From Pandoraea cepalis (GTDB taxonomy: Bacteria; Pseudomonadota; Gammaproteobacteria; Burkholderiales; Burkholderiaceae), in assembly GCF_902459665.1 (NCBI RefSeq), contig NZ_CABPSL010000018.1, positions 56,465 to 120,464 of the forward strand: DNA of 64,000 bases, given 5' to 3'. Numbering within the stretch: the first letter of the stretch is position 1; every line of letters starts with the position of its first letter. Shown piece after piece: positions 1 to 9,099 of the stretch. Below the pieces are notes generated by a model. The model was given only the letters and a program-made list of their open reading frames with translations. It searched no databases and was not told the origin of the DNA. Position numbers and translations under genes: made by a program.

Positions 1-79
1 AGAGCGCCAGCAGGCGCACGAATGGAAACAGGAACGCCGCAATGACGCCCGAGAGTTGTTCGTAAGTGAAGCTGATCAA
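1..79 (-). CDS. fliR: Flagellar export gate protein FliR, N-terminal fragment
   Basis: Only the first 26 codons lie in the window; the gene runs off the left edge. The reading from a TTG at 79-77 gives (M)ISFTYEQLSGVIAAFLFPF, a typical FliR start with a first hydrophobic membrane segment. FliR forms the export-gate complex of the flagellar type III secretion apparatus with FliP and FliQ. It follows fliQ by 12 bp in the same direction, the usual fliPQR order. TTG is the only start I see that keeps the conserved N-terminus. Family assignment is secure from context; the rest of the protein is unseen. Confidence 0.85.
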   Translation of the reverse strand, partial: MISFTYEQLSGVIAAFLFPFVRLLAL

Positions 80-91
80 CGCGGGCGCGGC

Positions 92-361
92 TTACCCGAC
101 GAGGCCGGGAATGCCGGTGAGCAACTGGCGCATGTAGTCGACCATCAGGTTGAGCATCCAGGGGCCGGCGATCACCAGGGTGGCGAACACGGCCAGCAGC
201 TTCGGGATGAACGACAGCGTCATTTCATTGATCTGCGTGGCGGCCTGAAACAGGCTCACGAGCAGACCCGAGACGAGCGCGACGAGCAGCAGCGGCGCGG
301 CGAGCAGCAGGGTGACCTGCATTGCCTGATGGGCCAGCGCCATGACGGTTTCCGGAGTCAT
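92..361 (-). CDS. fliQ: Flagellar export gate protein FliQ
   Basis: 89 residues, the normal length for FliQ. It starts MTPETVMALAHQAMQ and contains two hydrophobic membrane helices (about residues 15-38 and 52-75) joined by a short loop with the family pattern QAATQINEMTLSFIPK. FliQ packs around FliP and FliR in the inner-membrane export gate that passes rod, hook and filament subunits. It lies 14 bp downstream of fliP and just upstream of fliR, so the three are almost certainly cotranscribed. Confidence 0.97.
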   Translation of the reverse strand: MTPETVMALAHQAMQVTLLLAAPLLLVALVSGLLVSLFQAATQINEMTLSFIPKLLAVFATLVIAGPWMLNLMVDYMRQLLTGIPGLVG

Positions 362-375
362 CTCGCGTTCCTGCG

Positions 376-1170
376 CTACATGGTGAAGCTCTGGGCGAGC
401 GAGCCCAGCAGCAGTTGCCAGCCATCGACCACCACGAACAGCATCAGCTTGAACGGCAGCGATACCGTGGAGGGCGACACCATCATCATGCCCATCGACA
501 TCAACACGCTCGCAACCACCAGGTCGATGATCAGGAACGGAATGAAGATCGTGAAACCGATCTGAAAGGCCGTCTTCAGTTCGCTTGTGGCGAAGGCGGG
601 CACGAGAATGCGCATCGGCACGTCTTCGGGGCCGTTCATCGGCGGGGTCTTGGCGAGCTTGGCGAAGAGTGCCAGGTCGGCTTCACGCGTCTGCTTGAGC
701 ATGAACGCGTGGAACGGCTTGGCGCCGGTGTCGATGGCCTGCTCGAAACTGATCTTGTTCGCGGCGAACGGCTGGTAGGCGTCGGTGTAAGCCTTGTCGA
801 ACACCGGCGACATGACGAAGAAGGTCAGGAACAGCGCCAGGCCGATCAGAATCTGGTTCGGCGGCGACGTGGTGACGCCGATGGCATGGCGCAGCAGCGA
901 GAGCACGATGATGATGCGCGTGAAGGCGGTCATCATCAGCAGCATCGCGGGCAGGAAGCCCAGCGATGTGAGCAGCAACATCGTCTGCACGGACAGCGAG
1001 TAGGTCTGTCCGCCGCCGGGCGCTGGGGTCGTGGTGAACGCGGGCAGCGTGGCCTGCGCCAGGGCGGTGCCCGGCAGGGCGAGGCAGGCGAGCGCCAGTC
1101 CCAGCGTGATACCGAGTGCCCAACCCGCTTGGCGAGGCGATGGCCCGGTCAACCGCAAACCGCGCGCCAT
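376..1170 (-). CDS. fliP: Flagellar export gate protein FliP
   Basis: 264 residues. An N-terminal hydrophobic stretch ending in ALAQA (about residues 16-39) looks like the cleavable signal peptide known for FliP. The family core follows: [16 protein letters not shown], then [19 protein letters not shown], and later [16 protein letters not shown] with two C-terminal membrane helices. FliP is the main pore component of the flagellar type III export gate. Its ATG overlaps the fliO stop codon by one base, indicating translational coupling within the fliLMNOPQR operon. Confidence 0.98.
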   Translation of the reverse strand: MARGLRLTGPSPRQAGWALGITLGLALACLALPGTALAQATLPAFTTTPAPGGGQTYSLSVQTMLLLTSLGFLPAMLLMMTAFTRIIIVLSLLRHAIGVTTSPPNQILIGLALFLTFFVMSPVFDKAYTDAYQPFAANKISFEQAIDTGAKPFHAFMLKQTREADLALFAKLAKTPPMNGPEDVPMRILVPAFATSELKTAFQIGFTIFIPFLIIDLVVASVLMSMGMMMVSPSTVSLPFKLMLFVVVDGWQLLLGSLAQSFTM

Positions 1171-1661
1171 CAGGAATCCTTTTTCATCGTTTCGCGCAAT
1201 TTTTGCGCAAACGCTTGTGCGGCGCGGTTGGCCTGCGCGCCCGGATGGGCAACGGTGGGCGCGGCGGGCATATCTGCGACACGCTCCGCATCGATCACAT
1301 GCAGGCTGCGCACCTGACCGGGCGCAACCCCCAGCACGATCCAGTCGCCCGCGACCTCGACCACGACCACGCGTTCACGCTGGCCCACGGCGGCGCTGCC
1401 GACCACGCGCACGTTGCCGCCCCCCAACGGGCGTTGCAGCCCGAAACGCTTGGCCAGCCACGCCAACCCGAAGAGCAGCGCCAGCACCAGCACGAGGCCC
1501 AGCCCCGTCTGCACGATGCCCGCGCCGCCAAGGCTCGGTACGGCCGCAGCCTGCGAGGCCGTGCCCTGGGCGTGCGCGGTGGCGATCGTCAGGCAGGCCA
1601 ACAGGGCGGCCGCTGCCGCGGCACGCCCCACGGGGGCGCCGCGGACTTTTGTTGCATTCAT
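1170..1661 (-). CDS. fliO: Flagellar assembly protein FliO
   Basis: 163 residues. It has an N-terminal leader-like hydrophobic segment (about residues 13-31) and a second membrane helix near residues 50-68, followed by a cytoplasmic domain with the FliO pattern [19 protein letters not shown] and a [20 protein letters not shown] strand region. FliO is a chaperone-like factor that stabilises FliP while the export gate forms. Its start overlaps the end of fliN by four bases. FliO is poorly conserved in sequence, so the call rests partly on position between fliN and fliP. Confidence 0.93.
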   Translation of the reverse strand: MNATKVRGAPVGRAAAAAALLACLTIATAHAQGTASQAAAVPSLGGAGIVQTGLGLVLVLALLFGLAWLAKRFGLQRPLGGGNVRVVGSAAVGQRERVVVVEVAGDWIVLGVAPGQVRSLHVIDAERVADMPAAPTVAHPGAQANRAAQAFAQKLRETMKKDS

Positions 1662-2086
1662 CGGTTGAGCTTTCGGATGCGTTCGGATGGCGTGATGATA
1701 TCAGTCAGGCGAATGCCGAACTTGTCGTTCACAACCACGACTTCGCCCTGGGCGATGAGGCAACCGTTGACCAGCACGTCCATCGGCTCACCGGCCATGC
1801 CGTCGAGTTCCACTACGGAGCCCTGCGCCAGTTGCAGCAGGTTCTTGATGGCGATCTTCGTGCGGCCCAGCTCCACGGTCATCTGGACCGGGATGTCGAG
1901 AATCAGGTCGATGTCGTTGTGCGTCGCGTTCGGCGGATTGCCGGCCGTGGCCGCCAGGGGCTGAAACACGGGGGCGGCGGCCGGTGGCGCCGCGGCTTCG
2001 GTCGCCGTCTGCTCCGCCATGGCACTGGCCCACTCGTCCGCCATGGCCTGGGCGTCGTCACCAAGCGTTTGAGGGGTATCGCTCAT
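1658..2086 (-). CDS. fliN: Flagellar motor switch protein FliN
   Basis: 142 residues from the ATG at 2086 (MSDTPQTLGDDAQ), chosen because its A overlaps the fliM stop codon; the frame stays open further upstream but lacks family sequence. Residues 1-55 are an Ala/Pro-rich linker; about 60-142 form the SpoA/FliN surface-presentation domain, with DIDLILDIPVQMTVELGRTK, LLQLAQGSVVELDGMAGEP and VNDKFGIRLTDI. FliN builds the lower C-ring, takes part in rotation switching and docks the FliH-FliI export ATPase complex. Confidence 0.97.
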   Translation of the reverse strand: MSDTPQTLGDDAQAMADEWASAMAEQTATEAAAPPAAAPVFQPLAATAGNPPNATHNDIDLILDIPVQMTVELGRTKIAIKNLLQLAQGSVVELDGMAGEPMDVLVNGCLIAQGEVVVVNDKFGIRLTDIITPSERIRKLNR

Positions 2087-3084
2087 CACTCGTTGTCCTT
2101 CGTGTAATCGCTGTGCGAATGGTTGATCATCTGGTTCACGCGCAGCGCATATTGACCGTTGAACACGCCGTAATTGCATTGCATCACGGGCACGCCGTCG
2201 ACCTTGGCCTCGAGCACCTCGGGCACGTCGAGCGGAATCACGTCGCCCACGCGCATGTTGAGCAACTGCGAGAGCGTCATGTCGAACTGCGCGAGGTTGG
2301 TCACGATTTCGACGTCGGCCGCTTGCACCTGTTGCGAGAGCAGACGCACCCAGCGCTTGTCCACTTCGAGCGTCTCGCCTTGCAGGGGGCTCGAGAGCTG
2401 GTCGCGCATCGGCTCGATCATCGAGTACGGCATGCAGATATGGAATTCACCGCCGACCGAGCCGAACTCGATGTCGAACGTGGTCGTGACCACCACCTCG
2501 TTAGGCGTGGCGACGTTGGCGAACTGGGTGTGCATTTCGGCGCGCACGTACTCGAACTCGACCGGATACACCGGTTTCCACGACGCCCCGTAGTTCTCGA
2601 ACACCAGATCGAGCAGGCGCGCGATGATGCGCTGCTCGGTCTGCGTGAAGTCGCGCCCTTCGACGCGCGTGTGGAACCGGCCGTCGCCGCCGAACAGGTT
2701 GTCCACCACGAGGAACACGAGGTTCGGGTCGAACACGAACAGCGCCGTGCCGCGCAGCGGCTTGATGTGGACCAGATTGAGGTTGGTCGGGACAGGCAGG
2801 TTGCGAATGAACTCGCTGTACTTCTGCACGCGTACCGGGCTGACCGAGATTTCGGCGCTGCGGCGCATGAAATTGAACAGGGCAATGCGGAACAAGCGCG
2901 AGAAGCGATCGTTGATGATCTCGAGTGTAGGCATGCGCCCACGCACGATACGCTCTTGCGTCGCGATGTTGTATGGCCGGATGCCGGAATGCTCTTCCGA
3001 CTCCGACCGGTCATCCTGTTCGCCGGTGACACCCTTCAGAAGGGCATCGACCTCTTCCTGCGACAGGAACTCCTCATGCGCCAT
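2086..3084 (-). CDS. fliM: Flagellar motor switch protein FliM
   Basis: 332 residues, full length. The extreme N-terminus MAHEEFLSQEEVDALLKGV is the conserved CheY-P binding segment. The middle CheC-like domain includes RIALFNFMRRSAEISV, and the C-terminal SpoA-type domain (about 255-325) is related to FliN. FliM binds phosphorylated CheY and switches flagellar rotation. The gene ends in a four-base overlap with fliN and lies 7 bp after fliL. Confidence 0.98.
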   Translation of the reverse strand: MAHEEFLSQEEVDALLKGVTGEQDDRSESEEHSGIRPYNIATQERIVRGRMPTLEIINDRFSRLFRIALFNFMRRSAEISVSPVRVQKYSEFIRNLPVPTNLNLVHIKPLRGTALFVFDPNLVFLVVDNLFGGDGRFHTRVEGRDFTQTEQRIIARLLDLVFENYGASWKPVYPVEFEYVRAEMHTQFANVATPNEVVVTTTFDIEFGSVGGEFHICMPYSMIEPMRDQLSSPLQGETLEVDKRWVRLLSQQVQAADVEIVTNLAQFDMTLSQLLNMRVGDVIPLDVPEVLEAKVDGVPVMQCNYGVFNGQYALRVNQMINHSHSDYTKDNE

Positions 3085-3091
3085 GTATCAC

Positions 3092-3574
3092 TCACTGAAT
3101 TACAAACGCGGTGAACAGCACTTCGCCCACGGCCTGCTGCGGCATGTTGGCCGCGAACGGCTGCGCGACCAGTGTGCGGATCTCGCTCGCCAGACGGCGC
3201 TTGCCGTCGATCGTGGCGAGATCCTGCGGCTGCTTGGACGACAACAGCAGCAACACACGGCTGCGCACTTCGGGCATGTGCTGCGTGATGCGGGCTTGCG
3301 TCTCGGCGTCTGCCACCTTGAGCGAGAGGCCGATATGCAGATAGCGCTCGCCGTCTTCGCCCGTCAGGTTCACCGTGAACGGGTCCATGCTGACGAACAC
3401 GGGGGGCGGCGGGGGCGGTGGCGCCTTCGCGGCTTCCTGGCGTCCGGTCAGCAAATACACGGCCGTTGCCGCGCCGGCAGCGGCCATAAGGGCTACCGCA
3501 ACGATCAACAGAATCCATTTGCGCATGCTCCCTCCGGAGGGAGCCGCGGCTTGCGTCGATGCGGGATTTGCCAT
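3092..3574 (-). CDS. fliL: Flagellar basal body-associated protein FliL
   Basis: 160 residues from the ATG at 3574 (MANPASTQAAAPSGG); an open extension upstream to 3646 does not resemble FliL. A single membrane helix lies at about residues 20-40 (ILLIVAVALMAAAGAATAVY), followed by a proline run and the periplasmic FliL domain with FTVNLTGEDGERYLHIGLSL and a C-terminus ending in VLFTAFVIQ. FliL surrounds the stator units and stabilises them under load. It is the first gene of the fliLMNOPQR group. Confidence 0.95.
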   Translation of the reverse strand: MANPASTQAAAPSGGSMRKWILLIVAVALMAAAGAATAVYLLTGRQEAAKAPPPPPPPVFVSMDPFTVNLTGEDGERYLHIGLSLKVADAETQARITQHMPEVRSRVLLLLSSKQPQDLATIDGKRRLASEIRTLVAQPFAANMPQQAVGEVLFTAFVIQ

Positions 3575-3747
3575 GTGTTCGCCTGCTATTGGGTAATGAT
3601 TGTCGGCCAACCCGCCAACGGGTGATCGGCCGAAAAGAAGGGACAATCGCGTCTAACTCGCGTCTTTGTCTTAACGGCAGAAAAACCGGCTGGCTTTAGG
3701 GCGGTGCGACGCCCGGTCGCGCCGCTCGCGCGGATCCCGGGAGGAGA

Positions 3748-5175
3748 TCAGGCGAACGTGTCGACGAGACCGTTGCTCACGCGTACCGGAACGCTCACGG
3801 TCGTGGCGAGCGTCGCGTCGTCGCCCTGGCCAAAGCCCGGGGTGCCGCGTGCGTTGCCGTTGCCGCTTCCATTACCGCTTCCGTTGCCATTCGCCCCTTG
3901 CTGGGCAAAGGCCTGTTGCTGCGAACTGTCGCTGCTCACGGTAGCGTTACCCAGCGCAATGCCATTGTTGGCAAGGCTTTCGCGCAGTTGCGGCAAGGCC
4001 GCCTGCACGGCGTCGCGCACGGCGGCGTGTTGCGAGACGAACATCGCCTGCGCCGAGTCGTTCGCCACGTTCAGCACCACGTGCAACGGACCGAGATCGG
4101 GCGGATTCAGGCTCAATTGCGCCGTTTGTGCATGGGCGGACGAGAGCCAGACCACTTGCTGCGAGAGCTGGTTGTTCCAGTCCTGCGTCCCCACGCGCGC
4201 GTTCAGGGCGAGCGCGGCGGGCAGATTGGCCTGGACCGGCAACTGCGGTTGGGCGTCCAGCGCTGGCGTGGCCGTTTGCGCGATCTGTGCGGCCGCCTGC
4301 GTGGCGGTGGCTGTCGCCGCTTGCGCGGCGGTGTCGCGATGTCCCTGCGCTTGCGCCAGCGCGTCGGCCATGCGTTGGGCCTGGGCGTCCGCACTGACCG
4401 GTGTCGCTGCGGTCTTGGCATCCGCCGCCGCTGGTTGTGCGGACGTATTGGTCTGCGTTGTCGTACCGTTCCTGGCCAGGGCGTCGAGCGGGAGGCCGCC
4501 AGTCTTGTCGGCGTTCGATGCCGCTGCGCCATTGACCGGTGCGCCCGCGTTGGTGGTCGTGGTCGCGGCCTTGGCGTCGGCCGGCGCCTGGCCGGTCAGT
4601 TGCGCGGCGCCGGTGGCCTGCAGCGCGCCGTTCACTGCGGCGGCGATGGCTGCGCCGGTGCCGGACTTTGCGTCGGCCGAACCCGCGTCGGCCGGGGCAG
4701 GGGTCTGGGGCGGCAGCGGCGCGTTGTTCATGGCGGCAAGGGCGACCGCAAGAGCGGCTGCCGGATCGCCGGGCGCCGCTGTGGCCGCCGCGTCGTCGGC
4801 GGTAGCGTCATTCTTGTCGCTGTCGGCCGTCGTCGATTTCGAGGATTTCGTCGAAGCGTTCGTTTGGCTTGCCTGGCCCGCCTGCCCGGTCTGGTTCGCC
4901 TGATCGGCTCGCGAGCTGTTGTCGGCGGTGTTCTGCGTCGGCGTTGCGCTGCCGCCCGAGGCGTTCCCGGACGACGCATTCGTCTGACTCGCTTGCGCGG
5001 CCGTATTGTTCGCGCTGCTCGCGGCGGGCTGAACCGTCTGGCGGGTCTGCTGCGAGAGCACGGCGGAGAAGGGCAGCGCGTTGCTGTCGTCGGTGTTCGA
5101 CGATCCGGCGCGGTGGCCCGTCACGGCTTGCAGGGCCGCGCCTGCGGAATCGGTCAGGAAGCTAAGAATCGACAT
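3748..5175 (-). CDS. fliK: Flagellar hook-length control protein FliK
   Basis: 475 residues from the ATG at 5175 (MSILSFLTDSAGAALQAVTG). About 330 residues are a low-complexity Ala/Thr/Asn/Gln linker, as expected for the secreted molecular ruler. The C-terminal Flg_hook domain (about 345-440) carries the core QLSLNPPDLGPLHVVLNV and ALPQLRESLANNGIALGNA. Near the end is a short (GN/GS)-repeat stretch. FliK switches export specificity from hook to filament through FlhB. It follows fliJ by 19 bp. A second FliK-like gene sits at 13450-14883. Confidence 0.95.
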   Translation of the reverse strand: MSILSFLTDSAGAALQAVTGHRAGSSNTDDSNALPFSAVLSQQTRQTVQPAASSANNTAAQASQTNASSGNASGGSATPTQNTADNSSRADQANQTGQAGQASQTNASTKSSKSTTADSDKNDATADDAAATAAPGDPAAALAVALAAMNNAPLPPQTPAPADAGSADAKSGTGAAIAAAVNGALQATGAAQLTGQAPADAKAATTTTNAGAPVNGAAASNADKTGGLPLDALARNGTTTQTNTSAQPAAADAKTAATPVSADAQAQRMADALAQAQGHRDTAAQAATATATQAAAQIAQTATPALDAQPQLPVQANLPAALALNARVGTQDWNNQLSQQVVWLSSAHAQTAQLSLNPPDLGPLHVVLNVANDSAQAMFVSQHAAVRDAVQAALPQLRESLANNGIALGNATVSSDSSQQQAFAQQGANGNGSGNGSGNGNARGTPGFGQGDDATLATTVSVPVRVSNGLVDTFA

Positions 5176-5194
5176 AGTGGGCGCCTTGGGTCCT

Positions 5195-5647
5195 TCAGAT
5201 CGGGGAGTCGGCACGACGGCGCAGGCTGCGCGCGGCGTACTCGTCGTTTTCCTTCTGCTCGCGGCGCGCGACACGCAGCGCCGTGCGGGCTTGCTCACGC
5301 GAAGCGAGCGTGCCGAAGGAGTTCAGGCGGCGCTGCTGTGCCTGCCATTCGCGGCGCGCGGCCGCGAGACGCTCGTCGGCTTGCTCGAGCAGCATGGCTT
5401 GCTGTCCGATGGCCGTGTCGAGCGTATCGATGAATTGCTGGAAGTTGCGCCAGTCGCAGCCTGCCATGCCCTGAATCGTCGCCGTCTGCATGCGCGTGCG
5501 GTATTCGTGGCGATACTGGCGCAGTGCTTCGAGCTGACGCTCGACCTCGGCGCGCTGCGTCTGGCGTTCGCCGAGCAGGCGCGCGGCTTCGTCCACGTCC
5601 TTCTGGGCGAGTTCGATGAGCAGCTTGAGGGGCAGGGTGGAATTCAT
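5195..5647 (-). CDS. fliJ: Flagellar export chaperone FliJ
   Basis: 150 residues, almost entirely alpha-helical coiled coil rich in Gln, Arg, Glu and Ala, as in FliJ. It begins MNSTLPLKLLIELAQKDVDE and contains YRTRMQTATIQGMAGCDWRN, a pattern seen in betaproteobacterial FliJ. FliJ links the FliI ATPase hexamer to FlhA and helps recycle export chaperones. It lies 12 bp downstream of fliI and upstream of fliK. Confidence 0.95.
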   Translation of the reverse strand: MNSTLPLKLLIELAQKDVDEAARLLGERQTQRAEVERQLEALRQYRHEYRTRMQTATIQGMAGCDWRNFQQFIDTLDTAIGQQAMLLEQADERLAAARREWQAQQRRLNSFGTLASREQARTALRVARREQKENDEYAARSLRRRADSPI

Positions 5648-5659
5648 GGCCGCCGCCGG

Positions 5660-7426
5660 TTAGTGGAACAGACCGTGCATCTGGTGCACGGCGTCCGGAT
5701 AACTGGCCCGCTCGCGCATCCCCTGTTGCAGGAAGTTTTCGAGTCGGGGATACAGCTCGATCGCCTGATCGAGCATCGGATCGCTGCCCGGCGCGTACGC
5801 GCCCACATTGATGAGGTCGCGGTTGCGCTGATAGCGCGAGAGCATCTGCTTGAAGCGCCGTACCTTGTCGAACTGCCCATCGTCGATGAGCGCGGTCATC
5901 GCACGGCTGATCGACTGTTCGATGTCGATCGCCGGATAGTGCCCCGACTCCGCCAATTGACGCGAGAGCACGATGTGGCCGTCGAGAATGGCGCGGGCCG
6001 AATCGGCGATCGGATCCTGCTGGTCGTCGCCCTCGGTGAGCACGGTATAGAACGCGGTGATCGAGCCGCCACCGTCCGGACCGTTACCGGCACGCTCGAC
6101 CAGCGCCGGAAGCTTGGCGAACACGGAAGGCGGATAGCCCTTCGTGGCCGGCGGCTCGCCGATCGCCAGTGCGATTTCGCGCTGGGCCATGGCGTACCGG
6201 GTGAGCGAGTCCATGATCAGCAGCACATCCTTGCCCTGATCGCGGAAGTACTCGGCCAGCGTGGTGGCGTACGCCGCGCCTTGCAGGCGCAGCAGCGGCG
6301 AGACGTCGGCGGGTGCCGCCACGACGACGGAGCGCGCCAGGCCGTCCGGCCCGAGAATGTTTTCGATGAAGTCCTTCACTTCGCGGCCGCGCTCGCCGAT
6401 CAGGCCCACGACGATGACTTCGGCCTGCGTGAAGCGGGCCATCATCCCCAGCAGCACGCTCTTGCCGACGCCCGACCCGGCGAAGAGGCCCATGCGTTGG
6501 CCGCGCCCGACGGTGAGCAACGCATTGATGGCGCGCACCCCCACGTCGAGCACCGAGTCGATGGGCGCGCGACCCAGCGGATTGACCGGCACCGACGCGA
6601 GCGAGGCACTGTCGGTCATGCCCAGCGGGCCGAAATCGTCGAGCGGACGGCCGGCGGCGTCGACCACCCGGCCGAGCAGCGCTTCGCCCACGGGCAGACG
6701 CTTGCCGTTGTGACGTTGATTCGGCAGCGGACCGTCGGCGGCGGGCTCCATCGGGTACACGCGAGCGCCCGGCAGCAGGCCGGCGACCTCCGTCTGCGGC
6801 ATGAGAAACAGACGGTCGCCACCGAAGCCGACGACTTCCGCTTCGGCCGTGGCCGGCTCGCGCGAGGCGTCGTGCACCGGCAGCTCGATCAGGCAGCCCG
6901 CGCCAACCGGCAGGCGCAGACCGACGGCTTCGAGCACGAGACCGGCGGCGCGGGTGAGGCGGCCGCAGCGGCGCGTCGGTTCGACGGCGTGAACGTGCGC
7001 GATGCGCTCGCGCAGCGTGTTCTGCCAGCGGCGAAGATGCGAGTCGCGGGCGATCTCGCGAGCGTCCAGGACGTGTGTGGCGGCTTTCGGCGCGGCGGAT
7101 TCGATGGCAGCGCTCGGATCGGGACTGCCGGGTTCGGCGTCGGCGCTTGGCGATTGAGCCGGACGGTCGCTGTGATCGGCGTGGTCGGCGTGATCGTTTG
7201 GGTCGTCGGGTTGCAGCGCGCCGGCCTGCGCGGTCGGTGGGGTCGTATCGAAGCCCGAGCCGACGCCCGTATCGATTTCATCCCATAGGCGCACCGAGGG
7301 CTTCGTGCCGTCGTTCGCCGGGGCGGGCGTGGAGGGCGTGGAGGGCGTGGCGGCATCGTGCGTGTTCTCGGTGCTGGGCAGCACCGGCGCATGCGCGGTA
7401 AGTGGGGTGAGGTCGGCGTTCACCAC
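5660..7426 (-). CDS. fliI: Flagellar export ATPase FliI, with long N-terminal extension
   Basis: 588 residues, about 120 longer than typical FliI. The ATPase core is intact: Walker [18 protein letters not shown], then [20 protein letters not shown], Walker [20 protein letters not shown], and the C-terminal helical region ending in MHGLFH. FliI hydrolyses ATP as a hexamer to energise substrate entry into the export gate. The first ~125 residues are acidic, Pro/Ser/Thr-rich and contain a His-Asp repeat ([11 protein letters not shown]). No ATG occurs between the first codon and the core, so the extension appears real unless a GTG or TTG is used. The start overlaps the fliH stop by seven bases. 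Confidence 0.96.
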   Translation of the reverse strand: MVNADLTPLTAHAPVLPSTENTHDAATPSTPSTPAPANDGTKPSVRLWDEIDTGVGSGFDTTPPTAQAGALQPDDPNDHADHADHSDRPAQSPSADAEPGSPDPSAAIESAAPKAATHVLDAREIARDSHLRRWQNTLRERIAHVHAVEPTRRCGRLTRAAGLVLEAVGLRLPVGAGCLIELPVHDASREPATAEAEVVGFGGDRLFLMPQTEVAGLLPGARVYPMEPAADGPLPNQRHNGKRLPVGEALLGRVVDAAGRPLDDFGPLGMTDSASLASVPVNPLGRAPIDSVLDVGVRAINALLTVGRGQRMGLFAGSGVGKSVLLGMMARFTQAEVIVVGLIGERGREVKDFIENILGPDGLARSVVVAAPADVSPLLRLQGAAYATTLAEYFRDQGKDVLLIMDSLTRYAMAQREIALAIGEPPATKGYPPSVFAKLPALVERAGNGPDGGGSITAFYTVLTEGDDQQDPIADSARAILDGHIVLSRQLAESGHYPAIDIEQSISRAMTALIDDGQFDKVRRFKQMLSRYQRNRDLINVGAYAPGSDPMLDQAIELYPRLENFLQQGMRERASYPDAVHQMHGLFH

Positions 7427-8028
7427 GGCAGATCCTTGCCCAGCGCGGCCATCACACGCTGCCAGCGCGTGGCGACGGTGGCATCGACTTCGCCACTCGC
7501 GGCCTCGGCCTTGCAGCCGCCGCGTTCGATGGTGGGATCGGCGCGCACGGTCCAGCCCGCAGCGCGCAGTTCCGCGCCCACATGCGCGTCGACGAGCGCG
7601 ACGTCTTCCGGATGCAGGAGCAGACGCGGCGAGCCGGTCAGCGGATCGTTGGAGAGCAGGTCGCGCACGAGCGGCAGCAGCGTTTCGGGGTGAATCGTGA
7701 GGGTCTGGCCCAGTGCCTGGCGTGCGATGTCGAGCGCCAGTCCGAGCAGCGGCTCGGCCACTTCGCGATCGATGGCGTTCACCGCGTTGCCGAACCCATG
7801 CGCGATATCGGCGAGTTGTGCGGCACGCGTGTCGACTTCCTGTTGTCCGGCAGCCTGCCCGGCGGCGTAGCCCTCGGCGTGACCGTTGGCGTAGCCTTGC
7901 GCATGGCCCTCGGCGCGCGCCGCCTCACGCCACGCAGCGATCTGTTCCGCGAGCGCGGGATCGTCGAGCGGGTTGGGCGGCAACGGTTGCGGCGGGGACG
8001 GCGGCGGCGGCGGGTCGAACGACGCCAT
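7420..8028 (-). CDS. fliH: Flagellar export ATPase regulator FliH (N-terminus interrupted by an amber codon)
   Basis: The 202-residue frame from the ATG at 8028 ([17 protein letters not shown]) contains the FliH coiled coil ([17 protein letters not shown] repeats) and the V-ATPase-E-like C-terminal domain. FliH binds FliI, restrains its ATPase and docks it to FliN and FlhA. The same frame continues upstream: an ATG at 8079 with an AGGGA Shine-Dalgarno gives MSTIIPKERLSAW, then TAG at 8040-8038, then RWEMASFD. That is the conserved FliH start with one codon turned into a stop. The internal ATG has GGGAG directly abutting it, a poor spacing. FliH may be truncated, poorly expressed, or this is one wrong base call. 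Confidence 0.9.
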   Translation of the reverse strand: MASFDPPPPPSPPQPLPPNPLDDPALAEQIAAWREAARAEGHAQGYANGHAEGYAAGQAAGQQEVDTRAAQLADIAHGFGNAVNAIDREVAEPLLGLALDIARQALGQTLTIHPETLLPLVRDLLSNDPLTGSPRLLLHPEDVALVDAHVGAELRAAGWTVRADPTIERGGCKAEAASGEVDATVATRWQRVMAALGKDLPW

Positions 8029-8100
8029 CTCCCAGCGCTACCAGGCGGAAAGGCGTTCTTTCGGAATGATGGTCGACATGCGCGCGCGGTCCCTGGTCGG

Positions 8101-9099
8101 TTACACGTAAGCGTCTTCGCCGCGGCCGCCCACCATGATGGCGCCCTGATCGGCGAGGCGCCGCACCACTTGCAGCACCTTCTTCTGTTCGGCTTCGACT
8201 TCGGAAACGCGCACCGGACCGCGAGATTCGAGATCTTCGCGCAGCAGCTCGGCCGCGCGCGCGGACATGTTCTTGAAGAACTTTTCGCGCAGCTCGACCG
8301 GCGCGCCCTTGAGCGCGATGATGAGCGACTCCGACTCGATCTCCTTGAGCAGCACCTGGATGCTGCGGTCTTCCACGTCGAGCAGGTTCTCGAACACGAA
8401 CATCTCTTCGACGATCTTCGCCGCGAGGTCCGAGTCGTAGTTGCGCACGGCTTCGATGACCGACTCTTCGTGCACCCCGCCCAGGTAATTGAGAATTTCC
8501 GCTGCGGTGCGCACACCGCCCATTGGGCTGCGCTTGATGTTCTCGCTGCCCGAAAGCAGTTTCGTCAACACGTCGTTCAGCTCACGTAGCGCGGCAGGCT
8601 GAATGCCGTCGAGCGTGGCAATGCGCAAGACGACGTCGTTGCGCAGACGCTCCGTGAACAGCGCGAGCACTTCCGAGGCCTGGTCGCGGTCGAGGTGTAC
8701 GAGGATCGTGGCGATGATCTGCGGATGCTCGTGGCGGATCAGCTCGGCGACGGCCGTCGAGTCCATCCACTTCAAACCCTCGATGCCGCTGGTGTCGCCG
8801 CCTTGCAGAATGCGCTCGATCAGGCCCGCGGCCTTGTCGTTGCCCAGCGCCTTGTTGAGCACCGAGCGGATGTATTCGGAAGAATCGAGCGAAAGCGCCG
8901 AGTGCTGTTCGGCTTCGAGCACGAAGTCCTGCAACACGTCGGCGATCTGGTCGCGCGTGACCTGCCGCAGCGAGGCCATGGCCGCGCCGAGCTTTTGCAC
9001 TTCGCGCGGCGCGAGGTACTTGAAGACCTCCGCCGCTTCGTCTTCACCCAGCGACATCAGGAGGATGGCACTGCGTTCGAGTCCCTCAGCCGCGCTCAT
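8101..9099 (-). CDS. fliG: Flagellar motor switch protein FliG
   Basis: 332 residues from the ATG at 9099 (MSAAEGLERSAILLMSLGED); a GTG nine bases upstream is possible. All three FliG domains are present: the FliF-binding N-terminal domain (LMSLGEDEAAEVFKYLAPRE), the middle FliM-binding domain containing the EHPQ motif (IRHEHPQIIATILVHLD), and the C-terminal torque domain with charged residues around LLKEIESESLIIALKGA. FliG contacts the MotA stator and generates torque. It overlaps the end of fliF by 14 bases. Confidence 0.98.
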   Translation of the reverse strand: MSAAEGLERSAILLMSLGEDEAAEVFKYLAPREVQKLGAAMASLRQVTRDQIADVLQDFVLEAEQHSALSLDSSEYIRSVLNKALGNDKAAGLIERILQGGDTSGIEGLKWMDSTAVAELIRHEHPQIIATILVHLDRDQASEVLALFTERLRNDVVLRIATLDGIQPAALRELNDVLTKLLSGSENIKRSPMGGVRTAAEILNYLGGVHEESVIEAVRNYDSDLAAKIVEEMFVFENLLDVEDRSIQVLLKEIESESLIIALKGAPVELREKFFKNMSARAAELLREDLESRGPVRVSEVEAEQKKVLQVVRRLADQGAIMVGGRGEDAYV

